This document shows, one piece after another, positions 1-5,707 of a DNA stretch of 9,085 nt; within the stretch, counting starts at the first letter, position 1, and every line of letters begins with the position of its first letter. Source of the stretch: CAYXFD01 sp964464175 (GTDB lineage: Bacteria; Cloacimonadota; Cloacimonadia; Cloacimonadales; JAJBBL01); assembly GCA_964464175.1 (NCBI GenBank), contig CAYXFD010000046.1:1-9085 (forward strand), read 5' to 3'. The translations under genes and the position numbers were made by a program. The notes beneath the pieces were generated by a model. It did not search any database and had not been told where the DNA came from. It was given only the letters and a program-made list of their open reading frames with translations.

Positions 1-55
1 CAGCATCGCTGATCGGCATTATTACAAAGCAATTTTTGTTTTCTTTTTGCGCCAT
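1..55 (-). CDS. N-terminus of a TIR-like / deoxyribosyltransferase-like protein (partial)
   Basis: On the minus strand an ATG at 55-53 opens a frame that stays open to the window edge, reading MAQKENKNCFVIMPISDA (18 residues). A well-placed Shine-Dalgarno sequence, AAAGGA at 70-65, lies about 9 bases before the ATG, which supports a real start. The hydrophobic strand 'CFVIMPIS(D)' is the typical first beta-strand and loop of bacterial TIR-like and nucleoside 2-deoxyribosyltransferase-like domains, which bind or cleave nucleotides such as NAD and often serve as defence effectors. Only 18 residues are visible, so the family call rests on this motif alone and the function cannot be stated. The gene is divergent from the rest of the window and is separated from the transposase remnant by about 220 AT-rich bases. 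Confidence 0.5.
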   Translation of the reverse strand, partial: MAQKENKNCFVIMPISDA

Positions 56-218
56 AGTGTTATTCCTTTTTAGCTGACAGATTCTCTATGCATAACATAA
101 GATTAGGTGTACTCATGAAAAAAGCAAAGGTTTCTCTGAAAATCCAGCACATTTTTCTTAGGTTATATGAGTACATCTTCTCCTCACTTTTAAAATCTGT
201 ATTAAAACCTTACAGAAA

Positions 219-246
219 ACAATATTTTTTTCATGGTATTTGTCAA
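219..246 (-). promoter_or_regulatory. Candidate sigma-70-type promoter for the minus-strand TIR-like gene
   Basis: Read on the minus strand, TTGACA (246-241) is followed after 16 bases by TATTGT (224-219). This would start a transcript near 212 and give a leader of about 155 bases before the ATG at 55. The -35 box is a perfect consensus and the -10 box is fair. The site lies just downstream of the transposase remnant's stop, so it could also be relic insertion-sequence DNA. The 56-278 gap otherwise shows only AT-rich sequence; an open frame on the plus strand there has no recognisable protein character. Confidence 0.35.
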
Positions 247-278
247 TTCTTTTTTCACCTGGCATCCACCCGTTTTTT

Positions 279-801
279 TCAGAAGCATGACAACTGCACC
301 TCCAGATTAGCAAATCCTTTGGATGGAATCTTCGAATATCTCTTGAAACACTCGAATATTTTGACTGCTACATTGGCAAGGCGATAGTATATAAATACCT
401 TGAGTTTTCCTATATGATTGATCCTATCAAGCATTAGGTGTGAATAGAGCAAAGCTAACTGGTGCTTATATTGATCCAAGAATACATAAAGCTGACAGCT
501 AACAGCAAAAGTGAGTTCAATGCCTTGAGCCTTTCAAGTTTCATCACCCTCATGTTTGCCCACTTATAATCCTGTTTGATCTGTCTATGAACCTCCTCAA
601 TCTTCCATCTGACACGATAAGAGGATAAAGCTTTCTCTATCTTCTTCTGAACAGTAGATTCCTGATATGGGAAGGGAAATTACAGTACAGATAGATTTTT
701 ATATCGGTTGAATTCTTACCGGTAGTTTCGGTTGCAAAGTTAACAGTCCTCAACAGAGGATGCGAAAGATTATGCTTTACAATATAAGCCCTGCTCTTCA
801 T
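279..801 (-). pseudogene. Decayed IS4-type transposase (C-terminal half, two frameshifts)
   Basis: Three minus-strand frame segments join into one transposase-like protein. From 801 to about 672 the frame reads RAYIVKHNLSHPLLRTVNF and then IKIYLYCNF. A shift then leads into STVQKKIEKALSSY followed by YRVRWKIEEVHRQIK (575-619), ending in TAG at 457-455. A second shift near 479 leads into LDQYKHQLALLYSHLMLDRI, ending in a stop at 279. The YRVRWKIEEVHRQIK stretch is the Y-(2)-R-(3)-E-(6)-K signature of DDE transposases of the IS4 group, with the catalytic Glu present. The N-terminal half carrying the first Asp residues is missing. The remnant reaches almost to the start codon of the metallopeptidase gene at 842, so this insertion probably removed that gene's original 5' end. 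Transposase family: fairly sure. Exact IS name: not recognised. Confidence 0.75.
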
Positions 802-841
802 TATTCATTAGACGATAAATTGACAGAGGTATTATCAGGCT

Positions 842-2392
842 ATGCTAGGAAACAGAAATTCAAAGGTCTTGGATGAACTTATTTTTCCTTATCCTGAAGA
901 GAGAATCATTCTTGTAGAATCCAGGGAAAGTAATGATGATATTCTTACCGGGGAAAGAGCAGATATCTCAGCGAGACTGAGCAAAAGAATATTGAAAGAA
1001 CTCGACCTTCCGTATCATCAAACCCTTATCAGGTTAAATCAGTGCAGCAGAAATCTGGCAGGAGATACGAAAGGACCTAATGTCCTCTATCTTTCAGCAA
1101 CGGAAGGGGGATATCCCCGTAAGGGATTGAGAATCTTCGGTCAGCAGGGAAAGACCGGAGAAGTTTTTCCGAGCCTGAACTTTGTTGACCTGGTTTTGAA
1201 TGAAGAATCTCTCAAAGAAGGGGCTCTACACATCTATTCCCATGAATTGGGACATGTAATGATGAATAACATAATGCCCTCTTTCGCTAACATCGCTCCT
1301 GAAAGGACTGCTTCGCTGCAGCATGTCAGCATGGGAGTTACCGACTATTTCACAGCCTTCTTCGAAGGGTGGGGAAATCATTTTCAGAGTTTTTCCACCG
1401 GCATTAAAAAGTACAGAGAGTCTTTCGAAGCTCAATACGATCCCCATTATATCCTGAAAACACTCTGGCACTGCACAATAGACCGTGAATTGAGGGTCAA
1501 CGGAGTTATCCGCAACAGCTATATTTACGAAAAGCCCCTCATCCCCGAACTGCTCTCTCCTGATCTGTCTTTAGCCGACAAAATTCTTCTTGATCATACA
1601 TATCCGCAATTCAATCTTCTGAAACTACGGAATGCCCAGCAGATGCTTAGCTGTGAAGGGGTGATAGCCTCTATTTTTCAGAGAATCATGACCAGTCAAC
1701 GGATCAGGAACAATTTCCGGAAGCCCGGATTCTATGACCGCATTTTATTGAAACAGACCGAGGAAGATATTGCAAAACTCATTACCCCCTATGAAAATGT
1801 TATGCTCAAGAATTTCCATGTCTGGTTTAGACTCGAGGAATCTCAAGAGTATCTGCAAAAGCCGGTCTTTATCGAGTATCTTCATGAATGGTGCCGGGCG
1901 TTTCCGGAAGATAAAGAGGAGTTGCTGAGCATCTTTATCAACATGACTGCCGGAACAACAATGTCGCCTGAAACCAGTAATATTTACGAAGAAGCAGCTT
2001 TTTACGGGATTAAGGGAGATGCCGGGAACTTTGCTGCCCTCATGAAAAAGTATCTGGTGAAGATAAAGGAGCTGATTGCCCGGGTAAGTGATGACTTTTC
2101 AACTCTTTCCGTAAATATCGGTCCCGAATTGTGGATCGAAAACAGACACTTCAGAATTAGAAAATACTTATGGCTCGCTGAACCGCTAACCAACCTGAGA
2201 ATTAACATCAACACTGCTTCTCCTGCCGAATTGGCTGCTTTCCCCGGAATGACTGTCGAGAGAGGGATTGAAGTTACAGAGAAAAGACGGATGAAGGGGT
2301 ATTTCAGGTCTTTTGAAGAAGCCCGGAATTGTGGGATGGTCCTGCCGAATGATGTGGAAATAGAGATATTAGGGATTAGAGATCAAGAATAG
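842..2392 (+). CDS. Zinc metallopeptidase-like protein with C-terminal ComEA-type helix-hairpin-helix
   Basis: This 516-residue protein has an HELGH zinc-binding motif at residues 134-138, followed by FFEGWGNHF, in which E175 is a plausible third zinc ligand. The order HExxH then a distant Glu fits a gluzincin-type peptidase. The middle (about 190-450) is helical and unrecognised. Residues 452-500 (LRININTASPAELAAFPGM and on) form a clear ComEA-like helix-hairpin-helix, a fold that usually binds DNA in a sequence-independent way. A peptidase joined to such a domain is uncommon. An in-frame TGA at 821 limits the start to ATG 842, with AGAGGT at 825-830 as a spaced ribosome site. There is no signal peptide, although ComEA-like domains are often exported, and the transposase remnant ends just upstream, so the N-terminus may be truncated. 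The last codons (LGIRDQE) are written in GGGATTAG repeat sequence. Substrate and role are unknown. Confidence 0.8.
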   Translation: MLGNRNSKVLDELIFPYPEERIILVESRESNDDILTGERADISARLSKRILKELDLPYHQTLIRLNQCSRNLAGDTKGPNVLYLSATEGGYPRKGLRIFGQQGKTGEVFPSLNFVDLVLNEESLKEGALHIYSHELGHVMMNNIMPSFANIAPERTASLQHVSMGVTDYFTAFFEGWGNHFQSFSTGIKKYRESFEAQYDPHYILKTLWHCTIDRELRVNGVIRNSYIYEKPLIPELLSPDLSLADKILLDHTYPQFNLLKLRNAQQMLSCEGVIASIFQRIMTSQRIRNNFRKPGFYDRILLKQTEEDIAKLITPYENVMLKNFHVWFRLEESQEYLQKPVFIEYLHEWCRAFPEDKEELLSIFINMTAGTTMSPETSNIYEEAAFYGIKGDAGNFAALMKKYLVKIKELIARVSDDFSTLSVNIGPELWIENRHFRIRKYLWLAEPLTNLRININTASPAELAAFPGMTVERGIEVTEKRRMKGYFRSFEEARNCGMVLPNDVEIEILGIRDQE

Positions 2393-2400
2393 GGATTAGG
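2372..2400 (+). repeat. GGGATTAG short repeats forming the gene's last codons
   Basis: GGGATTAG occurs at 2372-2379 and again at 2392-2399, so the first copy encodes the last residues of the metallopeptidase and the second overlaps its stop codon TAG (2390-2392). The same motif recurs downstream of selO at 8426, 8433 and 8542. Each time it marks the junction between a gene end and a hairpin block. Confidence 0.7.
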
Positions 2401-2434
2401 GAAACCAGAGGAAAGAGCAGCAAGGAAAACGTAG

Positions 2435-2526
2435 CGCAAATTGGTAATTTGCGTAAACAAGTCACCGACTTGTTCTCTGACGTACCGCAATTTGGTAAAT
2501 TACGCTAAACAAGTTGGCAACTTGTT
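2435..2526 (+). repeat. Two tandem hairpin doublets with compensating stem changes
   Basis: The first doublet is CGCAAATT-ggt-AATTTGCG (2435-2453) plus AACAAGT-caccg-ACTTGTT (2456-2474). The second is GCAATTT-ggt-AAATTaCG (2487-2505) plus AACAAGTT-ggc-AACTTGTT (2508-2526). Layout, spacing and the GGT loop are shared while both arms of each stem differ together. The second form is the one used in blocks 2 and 3. Confidence 0.85.
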
Positions 2527-2637
2527 CTACATGAAAATGAAAAACCAAAGAAGTGCAGCTACGAAGAAAAGATAAAACCAGAGCTGGAAGCTCCGGATAC
2601 GAAAAAAGAGAAAGCCTACGGAAGGAGAGCAAAGAGT

Positions 2638-2657
2638 GGGCGGTTCGTGAACCGCCC
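2638..2657 (+). repeat. GC-rich hairpin, copy 1 of 3
   Basis: GGGCGGTTCGTGAACCGCCC is an inverted repeat with 8-base arms around a CGTG loop. The flanking bases (AGAGTG before, CTACAGCGA after) are also conserved in the other two copies. Confidence 0.9.
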
Positions 2658-2900
2658 CTACAGCGAAGTGAAGAGAAAAGCCTGCGGGAGGATTAGCAGG
2701 ATGTTGTGGCGAGCTGGAGCTCACCACCCCTGAAAGAAGACAGAAGAAAGAGTAGCAAGTCCATGGGAATAAAAAAAACATAATCAAAGAATCCCCGATC
2801 AAAAATCTTTGCTTCGCATTTATGTCATAGACCATACTGGCTCTAATAATAGCAACTAAGAAATTTGCTCAATCGATTCAATAGTGTCTTCCTTCCGGCA

Positions 2901-2919
2901 AATTAACATAGAGTTAATT
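2901..2919 (+). promoter_or_regulatory. Candidate operator of the XRE regulator
   Basis: AATTAAC (2901-2907) and GTTAATT (2913-2919) form a 7-base inverted repeat around a 5-base centre, ending 8 bases before the -35 box. The same half-site ATTAAC appears again at 2953-2958, over the -10 region. Repeated half-sites flanking a promoter are what an autorepressing HTH protein would use. That the downstream XRE protein binds here is inference. Confidence 0.5.
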
Positions 2920-2927
2920 AATTTCTC

Positions 2928-2956
2928 TTGACATTGATCTATACCTATGTATATTA
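2928..2956 (+). promoter_or_regulatory. Promoter of the XRE/ImmA-IrrE and PIN genes
   Basis: A perfect TTGACA (2928-2933) is followed after 16 bases by TATATT (2950-2955), or after 17 by ATATTA with a TG extension at 2948-2949. Transcription would start near 2962, giving a leader of about 25 bases that holds the strong ribosome site GGAGGAG (2977-2983) before ATG 2988. This is the clearest promoter in the window. Confidence 0.7.
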
Positions 2957-2987
2957 ACTACAGGTTTATTTTGTATGGAGGAGTGAG

Positions 2988-4067
2988 ATGAATATCGGAG
3001 GCAAAATCGAAAAGTATCGCAAGAGGATTGGGATGACAAAGAAAGATCTGGCTGAAAAGCTTGATTTAACCCCGTCTGCGGTTACTTATTATGAAAACGG
3101 GGCGAGACAACCCTCTCTGAAGGCTGTTATGAAGATAGCCAAGGCTACGAAGGTGCCAATAGAGTACTTTTTAATGGAAAAGGATTACTCTTTCAGCACT
3201 CTGAGCAGAGGTAAAGGAAAACTATCCAAAGAAGAGCAGCAAGAAGTTTCCGGATTTCAGGCTTTGGTGGAGAATTTGATACATGTAGCGGAGATATCGG
3301 GCTTTGATCTTTCCTACAAAGGCAGCTCAGATTACCTGAACAAAACCTTGTCGGATCAAGATATAGGAAAAATAAAAGAACAATTGGATTTACCCGAGAT
3401 AGTTGATTATGAAAGCTTAGTGGAAGCATTATGGTTAAAATGGCGAGTAACGGTTTTTGAAATGCCCTTCCAAAAGAGAACTCTGTCGGCAGTAACCATT
3501 AGAAAAGGCTCTGTTTACTCGATTTTCATAAACAAAGGCACTACTCCGGAACGAAAATTGTTTTCTTTAGCACACGAACTGGGACATATACTCATGCATC
3601 TAAAAGATAACGAGTTCATTATCTCCAGGTTGTCAGCCCGTGACATAAAAGAGAAGCAGGCGAATGAGTTTGCCGGTAAATTTGTTGTGCCAAAGTCCGT
3701 TCTGATTCAACAGCTGAATGATTCTGCGGTCGATATCAATAGACCGAATATAAGAAAGTTAGCCGGTTTCTTTAATGTTTCGTACGAATGTATTGTCTAT
3801 AATCTGGCACAGATCAATTTGGTTGATTACAGAGAAGATGTCGCCCGAAAAGATACGGAAATAGAAGATTATGACTACGAGATTACGTTAGACAACTTTC
3901 CCCCGGTATATAAACTGTTAGTATATGCAGCCTGGAAAAATGGCGATATTTCAATCTCCAAAGCCGCCAACTATCTGATGACGGATATCCGCACCGCTAA
4001 CGAGCACTTTTATAAAATCCAGAGCATCCTCGGGCAGAAGGAACCGAATAATGGTACTGATATTTGA
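2988..4067 (+). CDS. XRE-family HTH regulator with ImmA/IrrE metallopeptidase domain
   Basis: This is a 359-residue protein. Residues 6-62 are an XRE helix-turn-helix (MTKKDLAEKL, then TPSAVTYYENG as the recognition helix). Residues 140-245 are an ImmA/IrrE peptidase domain: HELGH at 196-200 (H196, E197, H200) and EKQANEFAGKFVVP, in which E222 lines up with the third zinc ligand. The C-terminal 110 residues, with YKLLVYAAWKNGDISISKAA, match the tail seen in HTH-ImmA/IrrE proteins of the COG2856 type. Such proteins bind DNA at their own promoter and several cleave or inactivate a repressor, as ImmA does in ICEBs1. The strong ribosome site GGAGGAG fixes the start. The gene ends 17 bases inside the next gene, so the two are probably translated together. 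All catalytic residues are intact. Its proteolytic target is not evident. Confidence 0.9.
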   Translation: MNIGGKIEKYRKRIGMTKKDLAEKLDLTPSAVTYYENGARQPSLKAVMKIAKATKVPIEYFLMEKDYSFSTLSRGKGKLSKEEQQEVSGFQALVENLIHVAEISGFDLSYKGSSDYLNKTLSDQDIGKIKEQLDLPEIVDYESLVEALWLKWRVTVFEMPFQKRTLSAVTIRKGSVYSIFINKGTTPERKLFSLAHELGHILMHLKDNEFIISRLSARDIKEKQANEFAGKFVVPKSVLIQQLNDSAVDINRPNIRKLAGFFNVSYECIVYNLAQINLVDYREDVARKDTEIEDYDYEITLDNFPPVYKLLVYAAWKNGDISISKAANYLMTDIRTANEHFYKIQSILGQKEPNNGTDI

Positions 4068-4583
4068 CAGTACTGTATTAATCAATCTCATAGACAGGTG
4101 TGCTATAAAAGACATCATCCCCATAGTAAAGTTATGCAATTTTGATATCCACATTGTCAGAACTGTCTATGATGAGTATCTCAATGGAGCTCAAAAGTAT
4201 CCCGACAAAGTTGATATTGACCGGTTCGAACAGTATTTAGAATCTCTAATACAAGTTATTGATGACAATGGTTTTGCTCTTAATGGAGCAGTTGATCTTC
4301 TATCACTGGACAGCGGGGAATTGATGTCAGTAATCTACAAAAAAAGTTGCAACTTCGAAGCTATACTTTGTACAGATGATTTAGCAACTCTGAAAGAGTA
4401 CTGAAAAAAAAGTGTTTATGGACTTTTGATCTGCTTCTCCTGTTACATCAGCACGAGTCATCTCCGTTGAGTCAGGATGAGATTGATTGTTACTATAAAG
4501 AGATGATTGATAATGGCTTTATGGGTATTCCTTCTACAGACTTAGACTTGGTTAAGATAATCGATTTGACTGAATATATTTGA
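4051..4583 (+). pseudogene. PIN-domain (DUF3368-like) nuclease gene broken by one base
   Basis: ATG 4051 lies inside the end of the XRE gene and opens a 117-residue frame ending at 4404. It has PIN-type acidic residues: D6 in IFDSTVLINL, E42 in VYDEYL, E90 in LDSGEL and D109/D110 in CTDD. PIN proteins are Mg-dependent RNases and often toxins. The frame stops after TLKEY, but the -1 frame carries on with VLKKKCLWTFDLLLLLHQ and continues to a TGA at 4581-4583. It includes the pattern GxFDLLLL...SQDEIDCYYKEMIDNGF that ends such domains. Loss of one A in the AAAGAG near 4394 would explain the break; restored, the product is about 177 residues, normal for the family. It is either a real mutation, leaving a shortened and possibly inactive protein, or a sequencing error. 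The pairing with an upstream XRE-ImmA/IrrE gene is a toxin-antitoxin-like arrangement. Confidence 0.8.
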
Positions 4584-4624
4584 TAAACTACCCGGAATAA
4601 CAGCTAAAGAAGGAATAGCAGGGA

Positions 4625-5048
4625 GAAAAGATAAAACCAGAGCTGGAAGCTCCGGATACGAAAAAAACCTGCGGAAGGATAGCAAGGAGATGTGGCAAGC
4701 TGGAGCTCACCACCCCTGAAAAACCGACAGAAGAAAGAGCAGCAGGAAGAGAGTACCGCAATTTGGTAAATTGCGCTGAACAAGTTAGCAGCTTGTTCTA
4801 CAAGAAAAATAAAAACCAAAGAAGTGCAGCTACGAAGAAAAGATAAAGCCAGAGCTGGAAGCTCCGGATACGAAAAAAACCTGCGGAAGGATAGCAAGGA
4901 GATGTGGCAAGCTGGAGCTCACCACCCCTGAAAAACCGACAGAAGAAAGAGCAGCAGGAAGAGAGTACCGCAATTTGGTAAATTGCGCTGAACAAGTTAG
5001 CAGCTTGTTCTACAAGAAAAATAAAAACCAAAGAAGTGCAGCTACGAA
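4625..5048 (+). repeat. 212-base near-perfect tandem duplication
   Basis: Positions 4625-4836 and 4837-5048 are the same length and, by eye, differ only at AAAACC versus AAAGCC near their starts. Both copies share the variant hairpin AACAAGTTAGCAGCTTGTT, which is not found elsewhere in the window, so they arose from each other recently and not by independent assembly. Confidence 0.9.
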
Positions 5049-5121
5049 GAAAAGATAAAGCCAGAGCTGGAAGCTCCGGATACGAAAAAAGAGAAAAACC
5101 TGCGGGAGGAGAGCAAAGAGT

Positions 5122-5141
5122 GGGCGGTTCGTGAACCGCCC
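5122..5141 (+). repeat. GC-rich hairpin, copy 2 of 3
   Basis: Identical to the copies at 2638 and 8469, with the same flanks. It is present only in the 303-base unit of block 2, so it behaves as an optional cassette. Confidence 0.9.
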
Positions 5142-5156
5142 CTACAGCGAAGTAAA

Positions 5157-5374
5157 GAGAAAAGCCTGCGGGAGGACAGCAGGATGTTGTGGCGAGCTGG
5201 AGCTCACCACCCCTGAAAGAAGACAGAAGAAAGAGTAGCAAGTCCATCGGAAGCCGAGCAGGGAGATGTACCGCAATTTGGTAAATTGCGCTAAACAAGT
5301 TGGCAACTTGTTCTACATGAAAATGAAAAACCAAAGAAGTGCAACTACGAAGAAAAGATAAAACCAGAGCTGGA
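5157..5374 (+). repeat. Long dispersed repeat, left copy (partner at 8867-9085)
   Basis: About 218 bases recur at 8867-9085 in direct orientation, with one small indel (GGACAGC versus GGATTAGC) and a few substitutions. The copies enclose the ompA-like and selO genes. Confidence 0.85.
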
Positions 5375-5394
5375 AGCTCCGGATACGAAAAAAT

Positions 5395-5517
5395 ATACTT
5401 TACATAATAAGCCCTGCGACTATTTTCAGTTTATTCTTTATGGGAAAGCTTCTTACGACAGATATAAGTATCTGCAGGGAAAGCCGCTTTGATAAAGAAT
5501 AAGAGATAGAATTGAAC
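5395..5517 (-). pseudogene. Second transposase fragment, cut by repeat block 2
   Basis: On the minus strand one frame reads FFIKAAFPADTYICRKKLSH, then a stop, then TENSRRAYYVKY, ending exactly where the hairpin block begins. The 24 bases at 5394-5417 match 771-794 in the left transposase remnant at 21 positions (RAYYVKY versus RAYIVKH). This piece would precede the left remnant in the same protein, so the two together look like one transposase split in two. It is short and decayed; the assignment rests on the shared 24 bases and the collinear order. Confidence 0.45.
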
Positions 5518-5535
5518 TGAAGTACAAATATCTGA

Positions 5536-5676
5536 CAGAGATTAGCGAGTATCGTCATCGGCTTGACTAAAATTGCCTTAGGACAATTTCGTATAGTCGC
5601 AAACGTTGTGTGTATGGCTATGAAATCTAAACTGCGGGACATCCCTGAAAACCCGCGCAGTAAGCAAAAAGAGTAA
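5536..5676 (+). other. Possible coding remnant upstream of the OmpA-like gene
   Basis: A 46-codon open frame runs between TGA (5533-5535) and TAA (5674-5676). It reads QRLASIVIGLTKIALGQF and ends with MAMKSKLRDIPENPRS and a basic tail. It has no good ribosome site, although ATG codons at 5614 and 5620 could start a 20-residue peptide. I do not recognise it. It may be a leftover gene end or part of the OmpA-like gene's leader. The rest of 5518-5707 shows nothing I can name. Confidence 0.2.
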
Positions 5677-5707
5677 GGCGGTAAAGCCGAAAACGTGAGA
5701 GTAGGCA

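Larger units (their letters stand above)
2393..2775 (+). repeat. Modular hairpin repeat block 1
   Basis: This block starts at the stop of the metallopeptidase gene and holds, in order: two hairpin doublets (2435-2474 and 2487-2526); the linker CCAAAGAAGTGCAGCTACGA; the small hairpin GAGCT-gga-AGCTC (2581-2593); GGGCGGTTCGTGAACCGCCC (2638-2657); a linker of the form GCCTGCGGGAGGATTAGCAG; and GTGGCGAGCT-gg-AGCTCACCAC (2706-2727). The same pieces recur in blocks 2 and 3. The plus strand is purine-rich throughout, which leaves the minus strand free of stops and creates meaningless open frames. Positions 2776-2900 hold no gene that I can support. No T-run follows any hairpin, so these do not look like ordinary intrinsic terminators. 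Confidence 0.85.
4613..5393 (+). repeat. Modular hairpin repeat block 2
   Basis: This block starts about 30 bases after the PIN gene and fills the whole gap to the second transposase fragment, with no gene in it. It consists of two 212-base units (4625-4836 and 4837-5048), a longer 303-base unit (5049-5351) that adds the GGGCGG hairpin, and a partial unit cut off at about 5391. Each unit has the small GAGCT-gga-AGCTC hairpin, GTGGC(A/G)AGCT-gg-AGCTCACCAC (4692, 4904 and 5189), GCAATTT-ggt-AAATTGC (4758, 4970 and 5273) and an AACAAG...CTTGTT hairpin. The minus-strand open frames of 97 and 178 residues across it are artefacts of the purine-rich plus strand. Confidence 0.9.

Noticed and set aside
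88..387. Plus-strand 99-codon open frame at the left
   Set aside because: It lies mostly antisense to the transposase remnant and AT-rich spacer, has no ribosome site and no recognisable motif.
2638..2657. Intrinsic terminator at the GGGCGG hairpin
   Set aside because: The stem is strong, but the following bases are CTACAGCGA with no T-run, in all three copies.
4385..4412. Programmed -1 frameshift in the PIN gene
   Set aside because: The A-run lies after the TGA stop, and no slippery heptamer in the right phase precedes it. A lost base explains the break better.
4798..5334. Open frame of 178 residues on the minus strand, with similar ones at 4604-4897, 2527-2835 and 8553-9017
   Set aside because: All lie within the hairpin blocks and are open because the opposite strand is purine-rich and few stops can occur. 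The 212-base unit is not a multiple of three, yet both copies stay open in different frames, which shows there is no reading-frame selection.
4613..5393. CRISPR array
   Set aside because: Units are over 200 bases, contain several distinct hairpins and lack unique spacers of constant length; no cas genes are present.
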